NCBI GenBank assembly: GCA_037953625.1 | Contig: CM075653.1 | Span: forward strand, 4,898,001 to 4,962,000 | Length of the DNA stretch: 64,000 nt | Direction of reading: 5' to 3' | Source of the DNA: Crotalaria pallida | Taxonomy: Eukaryota > Streptophyta > Magnoliopsida > Fabales > Fabaceae | Part shown: positions 11,661 to 24,066 of the stretch, piece after piece | Layout: each line of letters starts with the position of its first letter | Numbering within the stretch: position 1 is the stretch's first letter | The notes under the pieces: model-generated | Seen by the model: only the letters and a program-made list of their open reading frames with translations | Database searches by the model: none | What the model was told of the DNA's origin: nothing | Translations under genes and position numbers: made by a program

Positions 11661-12660
11661 TAAGTCAGTACCTTTTAAAATGTCAATAATATCTTTAGAG
11701 GTAGTTTCAAATAAGTATATTAAATTTGTACAATTTCAATGTTACTAACAAAATTAACCTACCTTCATGATGGATGTAAATTTCTCATAAAGATTTTAGA
11801 TTTAGGATTGAGGGAATACTCCCGGCCTTCGTCCCATTTAACGATTGAGGAAATACTCCCGAGCACAAGGATGGTAGAAAATCACAAAAATAAGAAATAT
11901 TAAGGAGACAAACATTTAATGAAGGTGGCTGCCTTCAAAATGCTTGAGGCAACTAAAGATAACGTGTTCTCGCCGGTGATGTAAGGATAAAGATCTTTTT
12001 CTCTTTTAAATATTTTGCTTCTCATATATAAGTTTGTTCATGGTTCTTTCCAAATAGATGTTCTTAAGCCGTGTCTAAACTTTAGAAGTTGGAAGTACAA
12101 TTGGTTTTTGTTTTGTTTATTTACATTTTTAATTTTCAATTCAACATGTTTTATTGGTCATTACAAATTTATTTTTTCACTTCAACATGTGTCAAATAAC
12201 TATGATTTTTCCTTGATAATGATAAGTGTGTGACAAAAGACATATTTAAATATTTACATTTTGCTTAATATATAGATATAGAAGTTTGTGTATTATATAT
12301 TATACTAATTTTAGATTATATAATTGTTCCACCAAAAAAACACGAAAAAAAAATAACAGTTATTCATAAATATTTTTAAAGTATACATGATTGTTTCACA
12401 TATTATAAATATTTTTCAAAATCTTTATCGCATTTTATCTAATTATAAGTATTGTATTCCGATTTGATTACATAAATTTGTCTGATCATAAAAAAATAAA
12501 TTTCAATGTAAATTTATAATAATTAAAAAAAATACCATATAAAATATAATTCCAAAAAATGATAGATTTATTGTCTGCTTAAAAATTCACATGTAAATAA
12601 AATTAATATTTAATGTTTTAACAAATGGAAAGTCCTTCAAAAAAATAAAGGATAACAAAA
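11661..12660. other. AT-rich interior of the Helitron-like region, no gene seen
   Basis: Two near-identical AATACTCCCG words (11814-11870) are the only local repeat noticed. Short frames here lack coding features. Confidence 0.45.
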
Positions 12661-12723
12661 TTTAAGACCTGTGCATCGCACGGGCAATTTTCCAAGTTTA
12701 TACAACACCACATGAACTACTTT

Positions 12724-12900
12724 TTTTTTTTTTGGCTTACTAAACTGTGGAGAGGAGCTTCACAGTCTCGGCACCTGGAGCAATATGGATGGTGTGCCTC
12801 CCCAAGGGATGTTCTCCACAAGGATTCGAGCCTTTCACCTTGTGATCTTATGGGTTCTCAATATCCTTATGATCCTAGCATGCTTCCACTAGGCCAAACC
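12724..12900 (-). mobile_element. SINE with 15-bp target-site duplication
   Basis: The minus strand starts GTTTGGCCTAGTGGAAGCATG (A-box region), has B box AGGCTCGAATCC, and ends in an A tail (the T run at 12721-12732). It is flanked by perfect repeats CACATGAACTACTTT at 12709-12723 and 12901-12915. Confidence 0.92.
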
Positions 12901-13239
12901 CACATGAACTACTTTCAAATTAGATACTATAGGTGTTGGATATTTGTAATGAACAATACCATATCATTGTGGAGTTGGATTACTACGTAGAGTTTCAATC
13001 AATTAGCGAACGTTTTATGATTTTGATCAATTGAACTCAAAAGTGGTTAATTGTGTTTTAGATTGATAGAAAGTTACCAAAGCTATAAAAATTTACACCA
13101 AGATAGTAAGATTGCCTAAAGATAGAAGGGAAAAATATTGCTATGTAGTTGGGCTTTAGACGCTATTAATTTGTTGCTGCTCACGGGGTAGTGAAAGAAA
13201 AAATGAACAAAAAATTGGTGGACATGGAAGCTACTCTTC

Positions 13240-13311
13240 TATCAGAGCCAGGTTTCGATCCTGGGACCTGTGGGTTATGGGCCCACCACGCTTCCGCTGC
13301 GCCACTCTGAT
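13240..13311 (-). tRNA. Initiator tRNA-Met (CAT)
   Basis: The 72-nt minus-strand sequence folds as a full cloverleaf. The acceptor stem is ATCAGAG/CTCTGAT with discriminator A. The D arm is GCGCAGCGGAAGCG. The anticodon arm is TGGGCCCATAACCCA with anticodon CAT. The T arm is CCAGGATCGAAACCTGG. Initiator hallmarks are present: an A1-U72 terminal pair, three stacked G-C pairs below the anticodon loop, and a GATCGAAA T loop in place of TTC. Plant initiator tRNA genes are intronless, as here. A-box and B-box promoters are intact and a T run follows downstream, so the gene is probably functional. Confidence 0.95.
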
Positions 13312-13317
13312 TGTTGA

Positions 13318-15805
13318 GAACTTGAAAGAACATTTTAATTTATATTTAAACAGTTTGGCATTTGCCATCGTATAGAAAAGAAAACCATATTAAGTTCTGC
13401 CAAGTTTATTCGTATAATGACGTATTAAAGTTTTTAAAAAACTTGCCATTCAAAGTTTTTTTTTCTTTTTCAGTTTTAGAACAAATTCAATTTTTCTTTG
13501 CTGTCGACATTACTCTTAATTTTACTTCTATTTGCTTGTAAAATCTAAGAAACTTGTATATAATTTAATTATTTCATATACTGATAGTATTTTTCTTGGT
13601 AAAAATATTTTTCAGCATTGGCAATAAAAGTTCTGCAACGTTAATATGGCTATTTTAAAATGAAAATAAATAGTATTAGAACTTATCGGTACTCTGATTT
13701 CTAAAATTAAATGAGTCAAGATGAGATGCATGATGAATCTAATTCTTTAAGATTTTGTTGTTAAGATATGGTTCTTAGCTCATACTGTGGGGATTGGGGA
13801 TTCAATGGAATAAACAAATTAGGAATATACATTGATTTGGTTTTTGTTGAGTACATGATTGGGTATTTTTGTATAAATTTTTCATAAAAGGTGGGGTGTT
13901 AGGAAGCTCAAATACTCCAAAAATGGAACAATATCAGTGTCGTATCTATTTCCAATACCGATACCAGTACGATATTTCCTGATACATATCCCAAAAGTAT
14001 CCAATTATTTTTTATTTGATTTTAATTATTATTTTTTAAAAATACTTTTAAGATACTTCTCTGATACTTTCCGGATACTTGTTTATCTTTATTTTAAATT
14101 TTTAATAATTATTATTTTCTAAAAAACAACTTTTTAATTAGTATTTTTGTGAAAAAAGGTTAAAAGTTCATATTCTAGGACAAAAGCACATTTATTCAAA
14201 ATCACTTATGGTGGAGTTGTTATTTGTCCTGGAGTTACCGCAGAGTTGAGTGATTTAAAAAGAATTTGTGAAGAGGCTGAAAATATATTAAAACTTAAGC
14301 ATGTTTTGTTGTCGAATGAGAGTTGTCGATTATGTTCAATCTCAACAATTTGTCACAAAAAAGATTTATGTTATGTCGTATCTTGAATTTTCAAAAACTC
14401 CTGTATTCCCATATCTGTGTCATATCGTATTCGTGTTATAGTACGTATCAGGACTTCATAGATGGGGTGCTTGTGTTTTATGATGCTTTTGTAAACCCTT
14501 TTGGTTGGAATAAATTTCTTTTGCTTATAAAAAAAATATTATTATACGAACCCAATAATTCCCAACTTTTCATATATATTCAAATTATATGAGAGATTTT
14601 GTTAACACCTTTGTGTTGGTCATACTTAGATTTTACTACTATAAATTATAGGTATGTGTAATAAAGTGAGGCAAAATAATTTTTATTTGGATATGAGCAG
14701 CAGATTTGTAAATGTAAATAGTGCAAGTGTGAATAAAGCTATGATCTTTGACTCATTTTTTCCTCTTATATGTACATATTTTGTTGTATACTTGTATAGA
14801 AAGAGTTTTGCTATATCTCCTAATATATCATTACAAAATTCTTCTTATATCAAATATAGCAAGTATTAATTCTTAAATGAAAAAAAAAAGCAAATGCTAT
14901 AAAAAAATGTTCAAAATTTCCTTTAAATAATTAGAAAAACAAATTAGGAATATTTACAATCTTTTACTACATCAAAAGAATTTTTCGGATGATGTAGGTG
15001 TTGAAAAAATGACTTGTGTGGTGTTCCTGCCATGTCACCAAACGTAAAAGTGGTGCGCGTAGATTTCTACATTGCTCATTTTCTGCCTCTGATTTCTCCA
15101 TATCTTTAATTAGCATTCCATACACTTCTTTCAACTATTTTTTTTTTTCTCCTCTCTCTCTCTCTCAAACATCTCAACAATTTTGTCCTCTTCCTCCTCC
15201 TCTCATGACCAAACACCCTGTAACAACAACCTTATCCCTCAAGCAACCCTTATTTTCTTCTTTTCCTAGATTTAGATCTAACACCCTAACTTCCTCCTCC
15301 CCCAATTGCCAAAAACATGTTTAACAACCTTAACTCCTTGTAAATTCTATTTACGAATTACCTATTTTTTTCCATGTCCCCCCACCCTTTTTGCCAACAA
15401 CATTCATATCCTAATAACCGAATAATTTCTCCAAGCTCAACATTTTCCATCACAACACAAAATTGATATTGTTACTCATTTTTATCTAAACTCCCCTTCA
15501 TTTTTTTTCATACCCTTCAATTCTATTCATCAACCTCACAAAATAAAACACAATTTTTGTATCACTTCCCCCTATGTCCTCGACCATTTTGTCAACAACA
15601 TTTATATTCTGAAACACCTTCCATGCATGGCATCACATAATTGATATTTGCTCATCAATCGATAACCCAACATTGCATTGTAATCCTAACAAAGTTTTTT
15701 TTAATTATTATTATTATTAATTAACCCAACAAAGGGTCGTTAAAACAATTTTTATTAACATTTTTTTTTTTGGTTTTAATTACTTATTAACATATACAAT
15801 TTAGC
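13318..15805. other. Intergenic region upstream of the NHL gene
   Basis: AT-rich with no supported gene. About 13930-14010 and 14400-14460 carry CGTATC/GATACC-rich words, probably relics of one diverged repeat. A CT microsatellite lies at 15151-15167. No clear TATA box is close to the NHL start. Confidence 0.5.
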
Positions 15806-16340
15806 ATGGCGGCGGCATTGGCATCATCGCAAACACCAACACCACCATCGGGACCATCCACGAAACCAATCCTACAAAAACCACCCGGTTACCGATCTCC
15901 CTTCACCGAACCACCGCCGCCACGTAAAGGAGCCCTCCCACCACCCCTCCGCCCAAAAAAGAAGCGACGTCGCGGCTGCTGCTGCATATTGTGTTGCACC
16001 ATCCTCATCGTCATCCTCGTCCTCATCTTCGCCTCCGTTATCGCGGCCGGCCTAGTCTACATCGTCTATGACCCTGCATTGCCAGAGTTCCGCGTTAGTT
16101 CTTTCGGTTTAAGCAACCTGAACGTGACGCAGAAGCGCGACGGCGTTTTCCTCAACGCGGAAACGGTGGCGAGGGTGGAAGTGAAGAACAAGAGCGGAAA
16201 AATGAAGTGGTTCTTTGATACAACTAGGATCGATGTTACAGCCGAGGATGAGGACCTGGATTTAGGGTCCACACAGGTACCAGGTACGTAGTAACATCCC
16301 TAACATAATGCATGCATGAATGAAGATAATAATAATAGGA

Positions 16341-16373
<33 letters not shown>

Positions 16374-19282
16374 CATGAATGTTATATAATTTGGCCCATG
16401 TGCTAAGGTTGTATCTCAAAAACAGTTACTAATGAGATTATGGGATTGTTACCTCAACAACTATTTAAATGAATGTATATATGATGAGTTAGGCAACACC
16501 AGACTTTCAGCATCACCTGTAATTTATATGATAGATTATTTCAACAAATTTGTAGAGCTGATAAAAAATAATTAAAATTAAAGAAGATTATAGATTTTGA
16601 AAATAGAAATACTAGTGTAACTTTTAAGAAACCGTAAAAATTTTCAATAATTCATGTTTCGTTTTCAACTCTTTAATTATTTAGGAGTTATTAACATACA
16701 ACCTAAAATTGAATGGTTGCTGTGCAACCTTTTAGTAAACTAATAAAAAGTTGACACCTAAGACATGTGTGCCATGTCATTTCTTGAAGTAATGATTTAT
16801 AATTTTTACAATTTAGTCTAATATAAAAAGTAAATTAATTTAATTTAGTCCTTTGTACCTATTAGCAAATTATAACATAGATTAAAACAATAGATGATTA
16901 TAACAACAGGTGTTAAATTAATTTGCTAATAGGTACAAAAGACTAAATTAAATTAATTTACTTTTTATGTTGGACTAAATTGTAAAAATTATAAATCACT
17001 ACTTCAAGGAATGACATGACACACATGTCTTAGGTGTCAACTTCTTATTAGTTTACTAAAAGGTTGCATAGCAACCATCCAATTTTAGGTTGCATATTAG
17101 AAATTTCCTAATTATTTAGCGAATGAGGACAATTTTTCCCTAACCCAATATGATATTACATGTCTTTGTCAAATAAGGTATAATTCAGTCAGGTTCCCCT
17201 ACACAATCATAAATTTCCAACTATAATGATATAATTTTTAATTTAGCCAACTTCACAATTATAAGATACATTTTCATCATCATGAGTTAGTTTTTGAGAG
17301 TTACTTTTCAGCTTCCACTCATTTCTCTTGAACCCCATTTTTTTCCTCCTCTTGAGAGGCGGAAGTGTAAAATTAATGGCTTTTCTGCCTTCCATGAGGC
17401 GGGAAACAAAAACAATTACACTTCCGCCTCTCAAGAGGCGGAAGAAAATGGGGTTTAAGAGAAATGGGTGGGGTGCTGAAAAGTAACTATCTAGTTTTTT
17501 TGGATCAAAAGTTATGTAACTGAATAATTCTTGTATATGTACGTGTTTAATTATCAAGCATAAACAATCGAAATATGAGAAAATCCTAACTTTAAACTAA
17601 ATGAAATATCCCTTCAAAAAAAAAAAAAACTAAATGAAATAAAGATTTTGTTAGTCTTTTTGAATGGTTACTTTAACAACACTTGGAAACTAAATTAGTT
17701 ATGCAAGTCTTATTGTATGTAACTTTGTTATTGGGTTGAATAATAAACTAGAAACATTTTTCTCAAATATATATATATATATATATATATCATCAGGTTT
17801 TGAGATGAAGGAGAAAGGGAGGAAGGAGTTGAAAGCCGTGACTGCGGTTAAAGATATTGCATTGGATGAAGGGATGAGGAGGAAGGTGATTGGAAAAGAG
17901 TTGGTTCCTATTGTAGAGCTAAGAACAAAAACAGGTGTTGGGATGCAAGGGTGGAAGTCTTGGAAGATCGGTCTTACTGTGGTATGTGGAAATAAATCCA
18001 TGAAGCAACTTGAAAGTGGAGCCTCACCTAAATGCACACTTACTACCCTCAAATGGTACGTATAAATTTAAATTATTGTCAACTCTATTGTTCTAGCGAT
18101 AATGCTCATTACAATTTTCTTGCTATTCAATTGGTTCAGGTCAGGGGTTTCAAATCAAGTATATATGTGTATAAAAAAAATTCTGAGTTGTAATGTTATT
18201 TTTTGGGGTGCGTGTTTGGTAAATTCTAATAGAAATGAAATTTTATAAAAATTGTAAATGTGGTATATGAGATGAAGACATTAAGTTAACTCGGTTTTTT
18301 GACTTTAAACGGCCATATAAAATCTTGAAATTGTGAAATAAAGGAGCGAGTCTTCTAATTAGTCTCTTATGCTTGAGCAATTATTAGGTGGTCTGGGATC
18401 ACATGGTCCAAGAGAATCATCATCGTTTATTATTTAATTTTTGAATTTTTTTAATTAAAAAAATAAACTATCAACGATTAAAATGTACCTAGACCACATG
18501 ATCCAGAATTAACTAATAGTTTTCCCTTATGCTTAGTCTCCCTTTCTTCTAAGTAACATGTTTTTCTTAAATAAAGAAAGAACATACTTCCATTTAGAAA
18601 GATAAGTGCCTTTTGGTTGAATGTGTTAATTACTTCTGGCTTTATCATATAACCCTTTTATATTAAATATGCATTTAATCTAAAACAATAGAAGAATGGG
18701 AAGAGCTAATCAACTAGATGATAAATGCAAAATGATGTAAATAAAAGAACTTATAAGTTCTAATTTAAAAGTTACAAGTCACTTCACACACACTTTTTTT
18801 TTTATAGGCAAAGGAACTTCAATTAAAAAAGCATAAGGGGTGCTTAACCCTTATACAACAATGGACTGCATCCACAACATTCTACATCACAGAGTCAAAA
18901 TTACACATGTTCAAGGATCATTACACCATTGAACAAAGTTATATTTGTCCTGAGAGATCAAGGCACAAAACCATCTCCATTAACGAATTTGGATTAAGTC
19001 CATAATTTGTATAAGGCTAAATTGAGTGTCGGAGAATATTACGTCATTGTGCATGAGCCAAATGGACCATACTAACACACACTCTTTTGCAACTCCTGAA
19101 CATTTGTTTTTAATTGCCAATAGGGTCTCCTGAAGAATATTATTATTGGTCCCATATTTGTTTATTACTGTTTACTGAAGATGGAGGGAGGATGAGTCTA
19201 TTAGCCACTAATAATTAACTATTCTAATTGTAGTTGCTGCTTTTGTTTTTGATTGATCCACAGGATTAAAGTAAGCTTTTGA
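15806..19282 (+). CDS. NDR1/HIN1-like (LEA_2) membrane protein, 3 exons
   Basis: Exons 15806-16283, 17797-18055 and 19264-19282 join in frame to 251 aa. Every junction is GT-AG: donor CCAG|GTACGT, acceptor ATCAG|GT, donor AAATG|GTACGT, acceptor CCACAG|GA. The last exon adds only five residues after a split Trp codon. The proline-rich cytosolic N terminus (1-50) ends in a KKKRRR patch, then a CCCILCC cluster and a single membrane span (about 61-87). The outer part carries a LEA_2-type segment (KNKSGKMKWFFDTTRIDV at about 127-144) and a C-terminal ASPKCTLTTLKW motif. Family members are type II plasma-membrane proteins often linked to defence and stress; the exact ligand or role is not shown here. 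Both introns hold transposon relics. The start fits the usual N terminus. Confidence 0.9.
16341..16373 (+). repeat. (ATG)n microsatellite in NHL intron 1
   Basis: About ten ATG/TGA triplets just after the first donor site. Confidence 0.9.
16690..17106. mobile_element. Fold-back MITE in NHL intron 1
   Basis: Two arms of about 190 bp (16690-16880 and 16910-17106) are near-perfect reverse complements: ACAACCTAAAATTGAATGGT on the left, CCATCCAATTTTAGGTTG on the right. There is only a short spacer. No TSD was resolved. Confidence 0.8.
17299..17492. mobile_element. Second fold-back repeat in NHL intron 1
   Basis: AGTTACTTTTCAGC...CTTGAACCCCATTTT pairs with AAAATGGGGTTTAAG...GCTGAAAAGTAACT. An inner CCGCCTCTCAAGAGGCGG is itself palindromic. 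The frame at 17243-17557 is an artefact of this hairpin. Confidence 0.8.
18380..18520. repeat. Small fold-back in NHL intron 2
   Basis: GGTCTGGGATCACATGGTCC pairs with GGTTTAGG-type complement ACCTAGACCACATGATCCAG around an AT-rich loop. It is probably a short MITE. Confidence 0.5.
18795..19170 (-). mobile_element. 3' fragment of a LINE, antisense in NHL intron 2
   Basis: The minus strand encodes VWSIWLMHNDVIF, typical of the C-terminal zinc-binding region of plant LINE ORF2. It is followed by about 250 bp of 3' sequence and an A tail (the T run at 18797-18806). It is 5'-truncated, as most LINE copies are. Confidence 0.7.
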
Positions 19283-20458
19283 TTGAAGTTGAGGATACGT
19301 TCTTTTGCTGTTCATCTTGCACAATTCAGAGGTGAAAGTTTTGTGCTCATATTGGATTATACTAGTTACATTATTCGTATATACGTACTTTTTTCTCTTT
19401 ACAAAGGTAAAGAAGAATCAAATGTAAAAAAAAAAATGTACTCTTTGCTTTAAAAAAATATATCGTCTACAGAACTTTGACACGTTTCTTTGTTCTCCCA
19501 AATCTATAGTATGATGCAAGAAAAATCTATACATGAAGATGTACTTATCAAACAATTTATTGTGGTTGTTGATAGGAATCATCAATTTTCTTAGAAAACC
19601 TTCAATTTCTAATTTTTATTTTTCAATTTAAGAATCACAATGGTGGGGCAATTTGGAGGAGTCAAAAAATTTTAAATGTTTTTGTCTTATTACAGATGTA
19701 TCCTTACAAACATGATTAATTACGGGACCGATTCTCAGATTAAGATAATAATTAGGTAAAAAAAATTAATTAACGATGTCAAGATTCTAACTCAGAAAAA
19801 TTGGCTGTGATGCACACTTCCACTATAAGTGTGCAACTAACAACCATTGGGTCTAATTTGTGTATTGATCTTATGACTTGTTTGAAAAAATTAGTCAGGC
19901 CACTGTTTAGGCTATGGTTTAATTACATCCTTTGAATATGATGAGTTGAGTACTTACCCCTTATATTCAATCAATACATTCATCTTTTCTTAGAAAAAAA
20001 AAAAAACTGTGCCATAATTTTTTTAACAAAAAAAATTCAGTAATCCAATGGAGAATTAAATAATAGTTTTTTTTTTTTTTAATGGTGTAACATGTCGTTC
20101 TCTCAGGTAAACTTTGGTTGAAAGAACTTTAGGGGCAAGGCTACTTTGTGAAAGAAATGGTCAGTGGTTAGCAAGAGAGGGATATTAGAACCGCTTGTTG
20201 TATGACATATATTCAGTTATTCACAAACATGACTTAAATCATGTGTGATTGGGGTGTGTTAATTTTTATTTTTAATATTTTTTTTAACTTTTAAGTAATT
20301 GACATTACAGTTTTGCTCTCCTTGCCATGGACCGAAAATCCAAAACCAACGCTACTAGTTCCTATTTCCCTTTCACTTTTGACGCGTTGATTTGGTAATA
20401 TCAATTATTAGGCAATAGTTGTGCATGATTGAAAAGAAAAATTAACTGGTCCAATTGA
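19283..20458. other. Intergenic region downstream of NHL, no gene seen
   Basis: AT-rich with several A/T homopolymers and no supported gene. The NHL 3' UTR and poly(A) site should lie near its start. Confidence 0.5.
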
Positions 20459-21095
20459 TTAAACACAATACAAAGATAAGTCTCATGTTGATAATTCAGT
20501 TAGTAAAAGTAGAGAAGACATATATACCAACAAAGCTCAATACACATGATAAATAGCAAAGTTATTTTAAAAGCAATGATAGAAATTTTATTTTTATTGT
20601 GTATAAAAAAAGTTTTATTGATAAATATAAAAATTATTATGATAATCTTTATGTCTTGAAAAATATTTTTTCAGACTCAAATATTAAAAAAAATATATGT
20701 TCTACGATCTGAAATATATATAAAAAAATTAAATCTACTATCATTAGTCAATATTGTACATAATTGAAAAGAAATAGTCATTATTAATTATATATAAAAA
20801 AAGGAAATAGTCATTTTTTTCCATCCTGTTCCCCAAGCACTACTACTTAGGTACATCCGGATACATGCCTGACTATGACAGGTGAGTCTCTCAACATGAA
20901 TTTTCTGCATCTACAAGGAATCGAACTTAAAACCTTACTTAAGCAAAACTGAACCGCTTATCACTGTCCCAACTCATGTTGATGAAATAGTCATTAATTG
21001 GTCCCATTAATTAAACACAATATAAAGATAAGTCTCATGTTGATAATTCACTTAGTAAAAGTAAAGAAGATTTATACCAACGAAACCCAAAGTCT
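20459..21095 (+). repeat. Direct repeat of ~90 bp, split by a SINE
   Basis: About 20459-20540 and 21005-21090 share AAGATAAGTCTCATGTTGAT and flanks such as ATTAAACACAATA. An older local duplication fits. Confidence 0.75.
20816..20983 (-). mobile_element. SINE with 12-bp TSD
   Basis: Minus strand: A-box-like GATAAGCGGTTCAG, B box AAGTTCGATTCC and a terminal A run. Flanked by perfect repeats GAAATAGTCATT (20804-20815 and 20984-20995). Confidence 0.88.
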
Positions 21096-21109
21096 ACCTT
21101 CTTAATGAA

Positions 21110-21430
21110 GCATGATTTCTTTATTTTCTTTGCTTGATCAATCAATTCATTTGCTATGACAACTCCATCTAGAATGAACCTATCACAAACAAAAGCTGAC
21201 TAACAATCATAAATTATAGAGCTAATTACCTTTTTCAGCCTATATGCCAAGAGCTTTGATATGATTTTGTACATACAACCCATAAGAGATATTGGTCTAT
21301 ATTCCCCAGCCTTTGAGGATTATATCCTTCTTTGGAATCAAGACAATGAACGAAGCATTCCTTCCTCTAGGCAATTTCCCATTTGTGTCAAAATCTTCTA
21401 CCAATTTGATGATGTCCCTCTTTAGAGACG
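21110..21430 (-). mobile_element. LINE reverse-transcriptase fragment
   Basis: Minus-strand translation gives GKLPRGRNASFIVLIPKK, then [20 protein letters not shown] and SAFVCDRFILDGVVIANELI. This is the N-terminal part of a LINE-type reverse transcriptase domain (the RPISL...YKI...LA block). An in-frame stop before SAFV and the abrupt ends show it is a dead fragment. Confidence 0.85.
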
Positions 21431-22492
21431 AAGGGAATAATCATTATCATTTTGTTACCATCAAATAATCTAACCTTCATTGCCATTTCTTCTTCCATCT
21501 TTTAACTTTGGTATAGTTTCCTTCTCCCTTGTTACTATCTTCCTTATTTCATTTCATTGAATAACCTCTTTCTTTCTCTCACTCTTTCTCAAATTTTTCC
21601 TTTATAGATCGAAAGGAATATTTGTTAGGATGCCGGATGCAATATAAGGAGAACTTAAACTAAAAGCTAAAAATAATGAATGATTACAATTAAACTTGTT
21701 GATTTTTCGGAGATTTGTGAATAATGATTACAAGACTATAAGTAGAGAGTATTAAGTCCTGGAATGATACCAGGTGATATTTTCTTTAATGTGTACGTAG
21801 GATCCTTCAAGCAATGAAACCATTTCATTTAGAGCCTTCTAGGATGATGACAAATCAAAGATAATGGTTGTGTGGTGATGACAAACACGAATTTGTTGCA
21901 GCCCATAATTTATTGATGCACAAATGGTTGAAATTCCTTATGAAATGGGATTGTGCACCCCTAGTGCCCCTTAATGCATTTTGGTTTATTATTAAAAAAA
22001 AGAAAAGAAAAAGAGATGAGCATGATTTTGATTAGTAATTTGTATAGGGTTTTGGATGTGAGCTTTATATGTAAATTAGGATTGTTTTTTATTAGATAGT
22101 TTTTGATGTGTTTAAGGGGCTAAAAATACGAGCCTCCTAGCTAGAAAGATTAAGGATAGAATATGATGATGTAACAAAGATGACAATAAGAAAAAAGTGA
22201 AGATGGTGGTGGATTAATGTTGATGCACTGATGCACACTTCTAAAAGAAAGATATGCAACCGAACACCACATAAGGGGGTGAAATGCCATTATAGCAAGG
22301 AACCAAGGAGAATCACTCTCATTATAACAATTTTGATAAATCTAATTCTTCTTGTTGTTTTTTTCATTAAGATAGGTGAGTACTTATACAAAGAGTTCAG
22401 CCATGATTTACATTATTAATTAATAATTCACTAACACTCATGATGCACCCTACTAAAAATTTCACTAATAATCATGATGCACTCCACTGAGC
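21431..22492. other. Intergenic, no gene seen
   Basis: AT-rich. Short direct repeats (CACTAAYAMTCATGATGCAC, 22431-22485) are the only structure noted. Confidence 0.45.
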
Positions 22493-22763
22493 TATTACCT
22501 CTGGTCTTTATTATAAGTTCATTTGACTAATTTTCACACCCTTTAAAAAACTTAGTTAATATTCTTAGTGGTATTAGAAATGTAAATATCTGGTATAATT
22601 TTCAAAAATACCCCTATGATTATTGTTGGGAATCTAAAAAATATTGAGTAAATAGGTGTGCTTGTGAAAAAGAAGTAATTAATGTCATTGAAAGTTGGAA
22701 ATAAGGCTTATATTAAGGACCAAAGAAAAGTCTTCAAATGGGGCTTATGTATGTATAGAACCG
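22493..22763. mobile_element. Stowaway-like MITE
   Basis: The right end GAACCGGAGGGAGTA and a diverged left end TTACCTCTGGTC resemble the CTCCCTCCG ends of Stowaway elements. Interior words (GTTAATATTCTTAGTGG, AATACCCCTATGATTATTGTTGG) recur in the other Stowaway-like copies of this window. Confidence 0.55.
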
Positions 22764-22824
22764 GAGGGAGTATAACATTATGATGAATTTTCATTACCAT
22801 TATGACGAAGTAATTAAATTGATT

Positions 22825-24066
22825 GAGTAATATGTCAGATTGGTCTAGAGCTGTCAAAATGGGCCGGACCAGCCGGGCCGGGCCAAAAAGCCCAAAAAAT
22901 CATAGGGCTCGGGCTCCTTAATATAGCCTATTTATTCAAGCCGGGCTATTTAGCCCGGCCCGGTTGGGTTCAGGTTCGGGCCGGATAAACCCGGGCGGGT
23001 TCGGGCTTGCCCGGCGGCCCGAAAAAAAAAGAAAAAATTCACTTTTTTTTTTTAAATTTGTATGTGTAAAAGAACACTTATAATAAAATTTCCTTAATTT
23101 TTATCAATATTAGCACTGTGAAGCATACTCACTCGCTCTAAAAATCTCAAACACTTGTGAATGAATGAATGAACGTGCCTAACACAACCAAAATTAAAAC
23201 CCATTTAGCTTAGAGGGAAAGCAGATACAAAAATTATTCCTTTTAAATAATAAATAAATAAAAAAAAGAAGCATTATTATGGTTTATTGCTGAGAATATT
23301 ACGGAACAAAGGAAGTATACATAAATAAAAGAAGTATACATACGCTAGTGTGTCTGAGTGTGTGGCTCAGGTTGAGTTTGGGAAAAGGGGATGATTCCTT
23401 TTCTTGAATGTTAGTGAGTGTGTTGCCTTAGTTCCGTGAGCACAACATTAATTGACCTATGTGAGTTATACATACATTTTTTTTTGCTTAACAGAGTTAT
23501 ACATACATTTTAATTTATGTAAGAATAGAAAATCAAATTTATCCTCTAAAAAATGTGTAAAAGAATAAAACACCTATTATTATTTAAAAAGATATGTGTA
23601 AAAAATAAAGGAAGTTTATTCATTAAAAACACCGAAGCGGGTCGGCCCGAACCCGGCCCGCAAGCCCGTTTTGACAGCTCTAGATTGGTCCATAATTTTG
23701 AAAACACAAATAAATTTAGTTCCTGAGATTTTCGAAATTTCAAATTGGTCCATTAAATAGTAATACGTCAGTCATATTAGTCTCTAACGTTAAAGATGAC
23801 CGTCAATGGTCCTTATATGGACTAATGGAATGACCAAAACTACGTCATTTTAGCAAAATAAATAAACAAAAGCTGTTGAATATCGGTCAAATTAATTCAT
23901 AAGATCATCGAAATCGGTCAAATTAATCCCTGATTTTATGCACCTTTAACGTCAGGGACTAATATGACTGACGTATTTCCATCTTGGAGATTAATTTGGA
24001 ATTTTGGTAATCTCATACTAAATTGAACGATACCCACAAAATCAGGGACTAATATGATATATTACT
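22825..24066. mobile_element. Fold-back element interrupted by a hAT insertion
   Basis: The outer ends GAGTAATATGTCAGATTGGTCC and GGGACTAATATGATATATTACTC are inverted. Inner blocks (ACGTCAGTCATATTAGTCTC and its complement near 23950-23975) also pair. The hAT at 22846 splits the left arm. Confidence 0.65.
22846..23682. mobile_element. hAT-type element, 837 bp
   Basis: Terminal inverted repeats TAGAGCTGTCAAAA and TTTTGACAGCTCTA are perfect. GC-rich CCCGGGCC-type subterminal sequence lies at both ends. A perfect 8-bp TSD GATTGGTC sits at 22838-22845 and 23683-23690. No transposase frame. Confidence 0.93.

Larger units (their letters stand above)
9856..12696 (+). mobile_element. Probable degenerate Helitron
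   Basis: The left end begins A|TCAACATATATTAAAATTGGAGAAG, and a related start recurs at 10148. The right end holds a GC hairpin (ACCTGTGCATCGCACGGGC, 12667-12685) about 11 bp before an A-A-G|T terminus. A subterminal hairpin and insertion between A and T are Helitron hallmarks, but the terminal CTRR reads CAAG, so it is diverged. No Rep/helicase is seen. The two 5'-like ends suggest a tandem or composite element. Confidence 0.5.

Noticed and set aside
10321..12900. tRNA-like sequences with A and B boxes
   Set aside because: No pairing acceptor stems; poly(A) or other tails and TSDs identify them as SINEs. Only 13240-13311 folds as a real tRNA.
18795..21430. LINE pieces at 18.8 and 21.1 kb as one LINE
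   Set aside because: Order and strand would fit, but NHL exon 3 (19264-19282) lies between them; treated as independent fragments.
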